This document shows, in pieces, positions 8,343 to 15,130 of a stretch of 24,633 nt of DNA. Under the pieces are notes generated by a model, which saw only the letters and a program-made list of their open reading frames with translations, had not been told where the DNA came from and searched no databases. Numbering within the stretch: the first letter of the stretch is position 1; each line of letters opens with the position of its first letter. The DNA lies in assembly GCA_900543695.1 (NCBI GenBank), contig UQSG01000032.1:1-24633 (forward strand). Direction: 5' to 3'. Origin of the DNA: an uncultured Clostridium sp. Lineage in GTDB: Bacteria > Bacillota > Clostridia > UBA1212 > UBA1255. Position numbers and translations under genes: made by a program.

Positions 8343-9367
8343 CGGAGTATGCGCCGGATACGCCTTTTGAAGCTTCCTTTCCTTTCGGTGCAACACTGGA
8401 ATTAACTCCGTTCTGCAACTTTTCCTGCGTAATGTGCTATGTCCGTCTGACGGAGGAGCAGGCAAAGCGGCAGGGAAATCTGCTCACGGCGGAGCAATGG
8501 ATCGATATTGCCCGGCAGACGAGAGATCTGGGAACCTTAAGGCTTACTCTTACCGGCGGAGAGCCTCTTTTTCGCCGCGACTTCTGGGAAATATATCACG
8601 AGCTTAATCAGATGGGCTTTTTGATTACGATTCTTTCCAACGGCGCATTGATTGACGAAAGGGTCATGGAAAAATTCAAACAGGCCGGTATGCCATACGC
8701 TATGAAGCTGACTCTTTACGGTGCAAGCAATGAAACGTACCGGCGCGTCTGCGGCAGCGAATCCGGATTTACCCGAATAAGCCATGCCGTCGATCTGCTG
8801 AGGCAAGCGCAGGTCCCGTTTTCCATGACGGCTACCATCGTTCGGGAAAATGCCGGAGATCTTCAGGAGATGTACCGGTTCACCCGGGAACGGGGCATTC
8901 CGTTTCAGCATACTATTTCAGTTGTAAAATCGGCCAGAGGCGCCGTAAATACCGCCGAATCCTCACGCTTTGCCTTTTATGAATTCACCGGGGAGCTGAC
9001 GCGGGAGGTTCTGGAGCAGAACCGCCATCCCGATTCACCGTCACCCTTCGCCCGATGCTCCGGATACAGAAGCTCTTACTGGATGACCTGGAACGGCCAT
9101 ATGCAGCTTTGTTCCTTTATGAATAGACCGTACGTGCCCTGGCAGGGAAATCTGCGGGCGGCATGGAAAGCGCTGGAGAAGGAGCTGGAAGCTCTGCAAA
9201 ATCCTCCCGAATGCAAAAGCTGCCCATGGTCCGCTTTCTGCCAGCGCTGCCCGGGAATTCTCTGTGCGGAAAGCGGGGATCCCGAAAAAATCGATCAGTC
9301 GCTCTGCCGCACGGCAGAACGCCTATATAAAATTTATCAGACAAAATTAAAAGAGGAGGAATTCTGA
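8339..9367 (+). CDS. Radical SAM/SPASM peptide maturase
   Basis: A 342-residue radical SAM enzyme. The [4Fe-4S] site C26-x3-C30-x2-C33 (CNFSCVMC) and the SAM-binding TLTGGEP motif (about 70-76) are intact. The C-terminal third has a Cys-rich SPASM/Twitch-type region: C240, C258, C292, C295, C301, C304, C309 and C323, enough for auxiliary Fe-S clusters. This architecture is used by RiPP maturases that install thioether, C-C or ether crosslinks (sactipeptide, ranthipeptide, streptide and similar families) and by other SPASM enzymes. GTG 8339 overlaps the PqqD stop, and the putative substrate gene starts 1 bp after its own stop, behind a GAGGAGG site inside this gene's 3' end. Which bond is formed cannot be told from sequence. 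Confidence 0.92.
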   Translation: MTEYAPDTPFEASFPFGATLELTPFCNFSCVMCYVRLTEEQAKRQGNLLTAEQWIDIARQTRDLGTLRLTLTGGEPLFRRDFWEIYHELNQMGFLITILSNGALIDERVMEKFKQAGMPYAMKLTLYGASNETYRRVCGSESGFTRISHAVDLLRQAQVPFSMTATIVRENAGDLQEMYRFTRERGIPFQHTISVVKSARGAVNTAESSRFAFYEFTGELTREVLEQNRHPDSPSPFARCSGYRSSYWMTWNGHMQLCSFMNRPYVPWQGNLRAAWKALEKELEALQNPPECKSCPWSAFCQRCPGILCAESGDPEKIDQSLCRTAERLYKIYQTKLKEEEF

Positions 9368-9368
9368 C

Positions 9369-9638
9369 ATGAAAAAAAAGTATGTTGCTCCAAAGTCCGA
9401 GCTGTTCGCCCTGCAGCTGAATGAAAATATCGCCGCCAGCGGCGGGGATGAGATTACCGGAAGCATGACAATTCGTTTTACACAAGCAGCAGCTCGCTGT
9501 CGAAGTCTATACAGTGGAGTTGAAGGCGCGACCAACGTCTTTGGAGACGAAGATAATGTTTGGGTGCATTATGCTTACATCTCGGGACAAATGGCAAATT
9601 CTGCCTATCTCGAGGCACTGAGGTCCTGCATTAGTTAA
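9369..9638 (+). CDS. Putative RiPP precursor peptide with Gly-Gly leader end
   Basis: An 89-residue peptide. The N-terminus (MKKKYVAPKSELFALQLNEN) followed by IAASGG resembles the leaders common in clostridial precursor-like peptides (Lys/Tyr/Pro start, amphipathic helix, ending SGG at 24-26). The remaining 63 residues contain only two cysteines (C44 and C87), several aromatic residues (Y48, F58, W65, Y68, Y70, Y80) and an acidic GDED stretch. Position supports the role: directly after PqqD and radical SAM genes, with GAGGAGG just upstream. The stop codon (9636-9638) lies inside a GCATTA-GT-TAATGC palindrome at the edge of the mobile element, so the last residues might be altered by the insertion. 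No named family recognised. Alternatively it is a small secreted protein not modified by the enzyme. Confidence 0.7.
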   Translation: MKKKYVAPKSELFALQLNENIAASGGDEITGSMTIRFTQAAARCRSLYSGVEGATNVFGDEDNVWVHYAYISGQMANSAYLEALRSCIS

Positions 9639-11462
9639 TGCTATATTCCATTTGCAACACTCATCTGAATCACACACAGGCAAAACGGATGTGACAGCTC
9701 CGGTTTCCTGTGTGTTTTCTATGTATCCGGTTGCCCGGAAGAAGTCATCATAATCTTCTTTCGAGCAACCTTTAATGAAGATGTGGCAGTGACGCTCATC
9801 ATTTTCATCGGTAATATAAATACGCTCCACAAAGGTTTGTATCAGCGTTACAAGCACATCGGGTGTGGCATTTTCAGCATACTTCCCGAAGGAGAGCAGC
9901 CGTTCCTTGATTTCTTCAATATCACGGATAGCGTACATTTGACTTTGTCTGTTGTCCTCTAACTTTTGCAGTAGCGTTTCTGTTTCGGAAAGCTCATCGG
10001 TCAGCGCCTTCACATCCTCCTGAATAAAGCGTTTCAGGCCGTCGTCCGCCTCTCGAAGATTTTTCACCTGATTGGATATTGCCGCTTCAAGCTGTGCCTT
10101 CTTTTTTCTAAGGTCTGATAATTCTTTTTCATTCTGAGACGAGCTGAAAATATCGGACGCTTTCTGATTGAGCAGTTTTTCAAAGTATTCACTGTCCTCA
10201 TCGGCAAGATGGGACAACTGTTTCACCACAAATTCATCAAGCAAAACACCGTCCACCGCACGGAAAGTACATTCGCCTGCACGGAAGCCGGGACAAACAT
10301 ACTTGAATCTCGGCTTACCATTTGTCCAGCGGTTGGATTCCGAGATAACCCGAAGGCGTTTCCCGCAATGCGGACAGTAGACCAGTCCTGCAAGTAAGGC
10401 GTTGGTCTTTCGGTGCGGACGGTTGTATTTTTCGGCAATATCGTCCAGCATATTCTGCGTGTCGATCCATTGCTGACTTGAAATAAAGCCCTCGTGTCTT
10501 CCGACCGAGATGATCCATTCGGAAAGCGGCTTTGTTGACATCAACTGCACAAATTTCGGTGCAATAAAGGTGCTGTCTGCATCCTCAAATTTTTCCTGAT
10601 CGGTCTTGTTGTAGGCAGAGATACCGTGCTGACCGTCAAACTCGGATACATCCCCACAAAGACCGCCGTTGTGCTCCAAGAAATAGTTATAGGCATTTTC
10701 ATCAGCAGTGCAGTATACGGGATTTTTCAAAAGGAGTCTTGTTGTGGAAGTGTTGAACTTGCTCCCAATTTTTGTGTGATAGCCAAGCTCATTCATCTTA
10801 TCTGCGGTTTTCTTGATGGAACGGGTTGCGGCGAATATCTCATAGAGCTTTTGTATCATTGCTTTTTCTTCAGGAATGCTCTCCAAATAGCTGTAAGCGG
10901 ATTTGTTTTTGCCGCTGCCGGTTTTCACACGCTTCACCGTAAAGCCTGTGGGCGTATTGCCGCCCAGCCAGCGCCCGTCTTTGGCAAGTTCCATCATGTT
11001 GTCTGTGATACGCTCTGTCAGAGTGTCACGCTCAAATTCGGCAACGACGGCGAATATTTGGATAAATATCTTTGATACGCCGGAAGCTGTATTGATATTG
11101 TTGGAGCATATCAGCAAATCCACCTTGTGCTTTTCAAGAAAATCGAGCAGACGCAGAAGGTCGCTTGTCTTTCTGCCGATACGGTCTAATTTGTAACAAA
11201 CAACGGCACGAATTTTGCCCATTTCAATATCGTGGAGCATACGTTGAAAATCAGGACGGTCGGAGTAATAGCCGGAAAGTCCCTTGTCCTCATATTCGAG
11301 GAAAGTGTAATCTTCATCGAGATGCAATTCTCGTTTGGCGTATTCTGCACATTGCTTGAACTGAACGCCGATACTGTCGCCCTTGTTGGTGATGCGGGAT
11401 TTTCGGGCGTAGATAGCTACGCCCCTGTTATCCTCAGTATTGTATTTTTGTTTCTTTGTCAT
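9507..11462 (-). CDS. Large serine recombinase (integrase/excisionase of the element)
   Basis: A 651-residue site-specific recombinase. The N-terminal resolvase domain has the catalytic serine S22 in AIYARKSR, then the GLSGYYSDRPDFQRML and YKLDRIGRKTSDL motifs; a Recombinase domain follows (about 160-270), then a zinc ribbon (CPHCGKRL with CPGFRAGEC) and a coiled coil (about 440-540). This protein would integrate and excise the element. The start at 11462 has AGGAGG upstream on the minus strand. About 43 C-terminal residues are the antisense of the peptide gene, so the frame probably lost its native stop at the integration junction and reads on into host DNA; the element-encoded part is about 600 residues. 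It is the last gene of the minus-strand backbone. Confidence 0.92.
   Translation of the reverse strand: MTKKQKYNTEDNRGVAIYARKSRITNKGDSIGVQFKQCAEYAKRELHLDEDYTFLEYEDKGLSGYYSDRPDFQRMLHDIEMGKIRAVVCYKLDRIGRKTSDLLRLLDFLEKHKVDLLICSNNINTASGVSKIFIQIFAVVAEFERDTLTERITDNMMELAKDGRWLGGNTPTGFTVKRVKTGSGKNKSAYSYLESIPEEKAMIQKLYEIFAATRSIKKTADKMNELGYHTKIGSKFNTSTTRLLLKNPVYCTADENAYNYFLEHNGGLCGDVSEFDGQHGISAYNKTDQEKFEDADSTFIAPKFVQLMSTKPLSEWIISVGRHEGFISSQQWIDTQNMLDDIAEKYNRPHRKTNALLAGLVYCPHCGKRLRVISESNRWTNGKPRFKYVCPGFRAGECTFRAVDGVLLDEFVVKQLSHLADEDSEYFEKLLNQKASDIFSSSQNEKELSDLRKKKAQLEAAISNQVKNLREADDGLKRFIQEDVKALTDELSETETLLQKLEDNRQSQMYAIRDIEEIKERLLSFGKYAENATPDVLVTLIQTFVERIYITDENDERHCHIFIKGCSKEDYDDFFRATGYIENTQETGAVTSVLPVCDSDECCKWNIALTNAGPQCLEIGRICHLSRDVSIMHPNIIFVSKDVGRAFNSTV
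9628..9641. other. Candidate left attachment junction (attL) of the mobile element
   Basis: GCATTA at 9628-9633 and TAATGC at 9636-9641 form a perfect inverted repeat around a central GT. Large serine recombinases cross over at a central dinucleotide flanked by imperfect inverted repeats. The site sits where the host operon meets the element and where the recombinase frame passes into host-like antisense sequence. No matching copy was found at the right side of the window, so the exact boundary stays inferred; anywhere in about 9500-9665 is possible. Confidence 0.35.
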
Positions 11463-11486
11463 AATATCAGTCCTCCTGCTTTTTCA

Positions 11487-11681
11487 TTATACAGCCAGAC
11501 CGGTGACGCTTTCCAATGTGCGGCCGTTTTTGCAAAGCTGGCGTAAGAGTAACCACAGCGTTTCGCTGTCAAGCGCTCGGATTTCCTGTTCCAGAAATTC
11601 CATTCGCTTGTGCTGAAAAGAACGGAGGGCGTTATTGTAGTTGTTGCCAAGGTGAATGACTGCATTCATTTTAAATTCCAT
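11487..11681 (-). CDS. Small conserved-type protein upstream of the serine recombinase
   Basis: A 64-residue protein (MEFKMNAVIHLGNNYNNALR at its start) with no family I can name. It is mostly helical in appearance, with a QHKRMEFLEQEIRALDSETL segment. AGGAGGTG lies about 8 bp before the start on the minus strand, and the gene fits tightly between the ParB-like gene (11 bp away) and the recombinase (24 bp away), so it is very likely translated. A role as a small accessory or directionality factor for the recombinase is possible but unproven. An overlapping 68-aa frame (11459-11665) shares the region but has no comparable ribosome site. Confidence 0.65.
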   Translation of the reverse strand: MEFKMNAVIHLGNNYNNALRSFQHKRMEFLEQEIRALDSETLWLLLRQLCKNGRTLESVTGLAV

Positions 11682-11692
11682 AAGCGCACCTC

Positions 11693-12565
11693 CTATCTCG
11701 AATCTCGGTCACGGTTGCGAAGATACTTACGGTAATGTTCGCAAGCCCGTATAATGAAATCTTCCGTCTTTTGTGAGTCCATGCCTTTGGGAAGAACGGC
11801 TCGCAGGCGCTCGGCAGAAACTTTGATCGTTTCTTTTTGGTTGGCTTTTTCCTCACACATAATATTTTGGATAACGGCTTTGGTGAGCAGTCCTTCACGG
11901 TCTGCCTTGTGCATACGGAAAGCCTGCGAATAGGACGGCGTGCAGTCATTTTGCTCGCATTGTTCAAGAACATCGTATTGTAACTGGTCGTCCAAATACG
12001 AGAGTTCCACGCCAACAGACAGCGCCATTTTGCCTTCATCCATAAATTCAAGAAGTTCGGGAATAAGGTTTGTTAGGCGAATATAGCGGCGCACCTGAGT
12101 TTTGCTGTCATCTGACTGCTGTGCGATTATATCCGCTGTTTCTAACTTCCGACCGACTTGGTCGGAAGTTAGATCCGAACGAAATCCCTGTCGGCTCATT
12201 GCATCAAGTTTCATCTTATACGCAAATGCCTTTTCAGAGGGCAAAATGTGTTCTCTGTGCAGGTTGCTGTCCACCACAGCAATAGCGGCGGAATCTCGGT
12301 CGAGGGCATAAATTAAGGCAGGGACTTCTGTAATCCCTGCCTTAACTGCGGCGTGTAAGCGGCGATGCCCGCTTATTACTTCATATTCATCTGTGTTTTC
12401 AATCGGTCGAACAATCAGCGGCGAAAGAATTCCTTGCGTCTGCACACTTTCAATCAGCGTATTCATTTCCTCATCGTCCTTAACCTTGAACGGATGCCCC
12501 TCAAACGGGCGAAGTTTTTCTACCGGAATATTTACCGGCTGATTTCTTGTATTTTTCATTTTCAT
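11693..12565 (-). CDS. ParB/Spo0J-like DNA-binding protein
   Basis: A 290-residue ParB-family protein. The N-terminal ParB/Srx-type domain is clear: VEKLRPFEGHPFKVKDDEEM, then GILSPLIVRP, then the box II motif EYEVISGHRRLHAAVKAG, followed by NLHREHILPSEKAFAYKMKL. An HTH-type centre (LTSDQVGRKLETADIIAQQ, then TQVRRYIRLTNLIPELLEFM) and a C-terminal dimerisation-like part follow. No ParA ATPase is encoded in the window. The start overlaps the relaxase stop as ATGA, so the two are translationally coupled. Two long perfect palindromes lie inside the coding sequence (12141-12173 and 12313-12345). The protein may help partition, regulation or mobilization of the element; such orphan ParB genes are frequent in clostridial mobile elements. 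Confidence 0.88.
   Translation of the reverse strand: MKMKNTRNQPVNIPVEKLRPFEGHPFKVKDDEEMNTLIESVQTQGILSPLIVRPIENTDEYEVISGHRRLHAAVKAGITEVPALIYALDRDSAAIAVVDSNLHREHILPSEKAFAYKMKLDAMSRQGFRSDLTSDQVGRKLETADIIAQQSDDSKTQVRRYIRLTNLIPELLEFMDEGKMALSVGVELSYLDDQLQYDVLEQCEQNDCTPSYSQAFRMHKADREGLLTKAVIQNIMCEEKANQKETIKVSAERLRAVLPKGMDSQKTEDFIIRACEHYRKYLRNRDRDSR
12141..12173. repeat. 14-bp perfect inverted repeat inside the parB-like gene
   Basis: TCTAACTTCCGACC (12141-12154) and GGTCGGAAGTTAGA (12160-12173) are exact reverse complements separated by 5 nt. The sequence codes for the LTSDQVGRKLE segment on the minus strand. A binding site for the ParB-like protein (parS-like) or an mRNA hairpin are both possible; parS sites within or near parB genes are known in other bacteria. 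Confidence 0.6.
12313..12345. repeat. 12-bp perfect inverted repeat inside the parB-like gene
   Basis: TTAAGGCAGGGA (12313-12324) and TCCCTGCCTTAA (12334-12345) are exact reverse complements with a 9-nt spacer. It codes for the KAGITEVPALI segment. It is the second long palindrome in the same gene, about 170 bp from the first, with an unrelated sequence. Confidence 0.55.
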
Positions 12566-13926
12566 CTACTCCTATCTAAATATCTCGCACGGGCTTTTCT
12601 TTCAAGCTCGTGCTCTTGTTTTAATAATTCATACAAATGCGGAGGCTTCTCCAAAATCTTTTCCGCACGGCGAAGCCTTTCACGAACAGGCTTCATTTGT
12701 TTGCTGATCGCCTTTCGGCTCTCTTTGTTTTGGTTCTCATCCTCCGGCGATTTCGGGCGACGGATACGGTTGCTTAATTCTTTACGTTCATGCTCCAAAT
12801 TAGATAACTGTGCTTTGCTTTCATCAATGTTAGCTTTTAATTCGGCTACGGTGTGAATGTCATTTTCTTTGAGAAAATGATAATCTGCTACAAGGTTTTT
12901 CAAATCCTTTTCCGCCGCCCGTAAATCCGGCGACAGCAGCATTACATCGGCAAGCTCGGCTACAATTTGGATTACTGTTATCACGAGATAGAAAATCGTA
13001 TCTACTAAAACAGTTGCCGCATCATAGCTGTGGTCAATGGAAAAGTCAAGCCGCCGTAGCTCATCTTCCAGCGGAAACTTTTTCGGCTTGTACGGTGGAC
13101 GGTACTCCAAGGTGAATAAGTGGTATCTGCTTTCTGCGTTTCTGTCTAACTGCGCCTGTACGATTTCCTTTGTAAAACCGATATTTGCAAGCCGAACAGA
13201 ACGCTCCCAGTGCTTCGCTTTTACAGAAAATCGCACGGGGTCAAGCGTATATCCGAGCGCATATAACTGGCTCTCAAATTCTCTCGGAGAGGTAGCAAAA
13301 GACAGGCAGTATTCCACATCCTCACGGAGATAGTCCCGGTGTGTTTTCTTGCCGGCTTTGTGCCGCCAATAGTCCTTTTTGTGTCCGCCGTAGAAGCTGC
13401 TGTTTTCAAGAACGGACAAACCGTGTTCCCGGCATATCTCATCCGACACACGGCGAAGCTCCTTGTGGTCACCGATTTTGTTTTGAAACTTTGTACCGTC
13501 CTTAAATGAAACGGGATTTACAACGAAATGGCAATGCACATTTTCAGTGTTCAGATGAACAGTCACAAGCACCTGATACCTATCGCCCCACATCTTTCGG
13601 GCGGTTGCTTTGCCGATTTCAAACGCCTGCTCCGGTGTGACCTCGCCTTCACGGAAACTTTGTATTCCGTGATAGCCGACCACCTTGCCACGAAGCCCGA
13701 ACCGTCGCTGTACGGCAATCATTTCGGCATAGGCATTTTGCTTGGAGCAGTTGATACCGCCAACATACATTTTACGGTCAGTCTTATTATCGTTTTCAGC
13801 GTAAGAAAGCGCCGTATATAAATCGTCATCCAAATATCTGCGGTCGGTGGTTTTATCAGGATTGTCGGCATAGTCGAGCGTTGCTTTTAGGTTTTTGTAT
13901 ATAGGCCAGAACCCAGTAACAGCCAC
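12562..13926 (-). CDS. MOB-family relaxase (MobA/VirD2-like)
   Basis: A 454-residue relaxase that would nick oriT and pilot the transferred strand. The metal-binding histidine motif is present (H124, then H131 and H133 in VHLNTENVHCHFVVNPVSF), and candidate nicking tyrosines lie near the N-terminus (Y10, Y19 in the NLKATLDYADNPDKT segment). The C-terminal third is a charged coiled coil (about 330-450). The start is GTG 13926, just after the MobC stop; an ATG 6 bp upstream is in another frame. It works with MobC next door. With no type IV secretion genes in the window, transfer would need a helper conjugative element. Confidence 0.9.
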   Translation of the reverse strand: MAVTGFWPIYKNLKATLDYADNPDKTTDRRYLDDDLYTALSYAENDNKTDRKMYVGGINCSKQNAYAEMIAVQRRFGLRGKVVGYHGIQSFREGEVTPEQAFEIGKATARKMWGDRYQVLVTVHLNTENVHCHFVVNPVSFKDGTKFQNKIGDHKELRRVSDEICREHGLSVLENSSFYGGHKKDYWRHKAGKKTHRDYLREDVEYCLSFATSPREFESQLYALGYTLDPVRFSVKAKHWERSVRLANIGFTKEIVQAQLDRNAESRYHLFTLEYRPPYKPKKFPLEDELRRLDFSIDHSYDAATVLVDTIFYLVITVIQIVAELADVMLLSPDLRAAEKDLKNLVADYHFLKENDIHTVAELKANIDESKAQLSNLEHERKELSNRIRRPKSPEDENQNKESRKAISKQMKPVRERLRRAEKILEKPPHLYELLKQEHELERKARARYLDRSR

Positions 13927-13932
13927 GTCGCA

Positions 13933-14310
13933 TCACACTCCATTCATCGTTTTCGCCGCAAGCGGCGAAACCTCACCATTCCGTGGATGCTCCTTCTCCC
14001 CACAAAGCAGGCTTTGCGGGGACCCTGTTAAACACCCCTTTCCCGGCAGCAGAAAAGCTGCTGTAATTTCTTTCAGCACATCACCGATTTCCTTGTCCAA
14101 CTCCGGTGAACTCGCTTTGTCGGCAAGCTCACCGAGTTTTTCAAGGCAAAGAAAAAGAGCGTCGGGCGGAATACCTCTCGGCTCATACCCTAACGCTCTT
14201 TGCTTTACATATTCTGTTGTTGAAAGCCCACATTTTCGGGCTTTTGACTGTATTTTATCTTTTTCTTTTGCCGTGACACGCACAGCCATTCGTATATCTT
14301 TCATATACAT
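13933..14310 (-). CDS. MobC-like relaxosome accessory protein
   Basis: A 125-residue protein. The N-terminal half fits a ribbon-helix-helix mobilization protein (MYMKDIRMAVRVTAKEKDKI, then ARKCGLSTTEYVKQRALG), which binds oriT and helps the relaxase open the strand. The start at 14310 follows a GAAGGA site; the longer frame from 14325 begins inside that site. The C-terminal 40 residues are low-complexity and their DNA is made of successive hairpins (13951-13970, 13998-14021, 14047-14063), which suggests the DNA structure matters as much as the protein there. It lies 6 bp before the relaxase gene. Confidence 0.8.
   Translation of the reverse strand: MYMKDIRMAVRVTAKEKDKIQSKARKCGLSTTEYVKQRALGYEPRGIPPDALFLCLEKLGELADKASSPELDKEIGDVLKEITAAFLLPGKGCLTGSPQSLLCGEKEHPRNGEVSPLAAKTMNGV
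13951..14063. repeat. Three hairpins in the 3' part of mobC
   Basis: TTTCGCCGC/GCGGCGAAA (13951-13959 and 13962-13970, 2-nt gap), CCCCaCAAAGC/GCTTTGcGGGG (13998-14008 and 14011-14021, one mismatch pair) and CAGCAG/CTGCTG (14047-14052 and 14058-14063). Together with the hairpins at 14342-14421 they flank mobC on both sides. Confidence 0.6.
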
Positions 14311-14341
14311 TATTCCTTCTTTCATTCATTTTTTCGGGGGA

Positions 14342-14421
14342 TTGGGGGCAGTAAGCCCCCAAAGAACAAAGCCGCAAGAAAATCTGCGGCTTTTGATTGG
14401 GACTTTGGCACACAAAGTCCC
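14342..14421. other. Hairpin cluster upstream of mobC, putative oriT
   Basis: Three consecutive perfect inverted repeats: TTGGGGGC/GCCCCCAA (14342-14349 and 14355-14362), AAAGCCGCA/TGCGGCTTT (14368-14376 and 14385-14393) and GGGACTTTG/CAAAGTCCC (14399-14407 and 14413-14421). They fill the 14326-14446 gap between mobC and the next gene. An oriT with strand-opening hairpins is expected beside a relaxase/MobC pair. The middle hairpin is followed by TTTT on the + strand and might also act as a terminator. I cannot point to the nic site. Confidence 0.45.
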
Positions 14422-14446
14422 TGCTTGTTACGGTTTGAGACATGCA

Positions 14447-14752
14447 TTATTGTCCCTCGTTTCTTTCAACCTTTCTCAAATAGGAAATGCCGTTCTTTGC
14501 CCTTTCAAAAGTCAGCGTTAGCATTGCTCCTTCTTCAATCTCGGGAATACCGAGATAGCCGGTGTTTTGCCAAGCGGAAGCCATAACCTTACTGCCATCT
14601 TCAAATGTGAAGTAGGCAAGGATATTTCTCTTCTTGCCCCAACGCTTGCAGTCAAGGTGTGCCTTAAATACGCCGTCTCTCTCATTGGTCAGGTATTCAT
14701 CAATACAAATACCTTTTTCTTCAAGTTGTCTTAATGATGAATAAGCTCTCAT
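14447..14752 (-). CDS. Uncharacterised 101-aa protein of the mobilization region
   Basis: A 101-residue protein (MRAYSSLRQLEEKGICIDEY at the N-terminus) with no family I can name. It is soluble and beta-rich, with a central KRWGKKRNILAYFTFEDGSK stretch and a basic C-terminus (LRKVERNEGQ). A strong AAGGAGG lies about 9 bp before its start, so translation is likely. It precedes the putative oriT and mobC, and two GGCATCA repeats lie in its leader, suggesting it is the first gene of the mob operon. Confidence 0.65.
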   Translation of the reverse strand: MRAYSSLRQLEEKGICIDEYLTNERDGVFKAHLDCKRWGKKRNILAYFTFEDGSKVMASAWQNTGYLGIPEIEEGAMLTLTFERAKNGISYLRKVERNEGQ

Positions 14753-14778
14753 AATATAAATCCTCCTTAATTTTGATT

Positions 14779-14797
14779 TGATGCCAAAATGATGCCA
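14779..14797. repeat. Direct TGATGCCA repeats at 11-bp period in the mob leader
   Basis: TGATGCCA occurs at 14779-14786 and 14790-14797, one helical turn apart, just upstream of the ribosome site of the 101-aa gene. A related TGATGCCG lies at 14835-14842 in the neighbouring terminator stem. The spacing suggests an operator or iteron-like binding site. Confidence 0.4.
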
Positions 14798-14815
14798 CAG
14801 TGAATTTCAGAGCAT

Positions 14816-14842
14816 AAAAAAAGCGGCACTACTCTGATGCCG
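14816..14842 (-). terminator. Rho-independent terminator after the parM/parR-like pair
   Basis: On the minus strand CGGCA and TGCCG (14842-14838 and 14828-14824) form a stem with a 9-nt loop, followed by C and seven T residues (14822-14816). It begins at the base after the stop codon of the 95-aa gene and separates the partition-like operon from the mob operon. Confidence 0.7.
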
Positions 14843-15130
14843 TCATTCACCGAGAAACATATCGAGGGAATCCATAAGTTCGTTTTCTTCTTTGGACAGT
14901 GCTTTGGTGGGCTGTGCTGATTCCGTCTGTATTGCAGAAAAATTCTGCAAGCACTCACGAATAGTTTTTCGGATAACCTCTGTTATTTCTGTGTGTGGCT
15001 CATAAAATTGATTGATAGCAGTAATAACTGCCTTGTTTTTTGAATTCGCTGTATTTTTTAAATGCTCCCAAGCCTTGCGGTCAGCTTCGTTATCCAAGTT
15101 AAACCGAAGACTCATTCGTTTGATACTCAT
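14843..15130 (-). CDS. Small ParR-like partner of the ParM-like protein
   Basis: A 95-residue protein. The N-terminus (MSIKRMSLRFNLDNEADRKA) matches the strand-helix pattern of ribbon-helix-helix DNA-binding proteins, followed by an AWEHLKNTANSKNKAVITAI helix pair and an acidic C-terminal tail (NELMDSLDMFLGE). In ParMRC systems ParR has an RHH N-terminus and a C-terminal tail that contacts ParM filaments. The start overlaps the ParM-like stop as ATGA, which is the expected order parM-parR. Assignment rests on context and fold pattern rather than a diagnostic motif. Confidence 0.65.
   Translation of the reverse strand: MSIKRMSLRFNLDNEADRKAWEHLKNTANSKNKAVITAINQFYEPHTEITEVIRKTIRECLQNFSAIQTESAQPTKALSKEENELMDSLDMFLGE

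Noticed and set aside
10626..11075. 149-aa open frame on the + strand
   Set aside because: It is antisense to the well-supported serine recombinase, lacks a ribosome site and resembles no family.
13895..14521. 208-aa + strand frame over mobC and the oriT region
   Set aside because: Shadow of mobC and hairpin DNA; no motif and no ribosome site.
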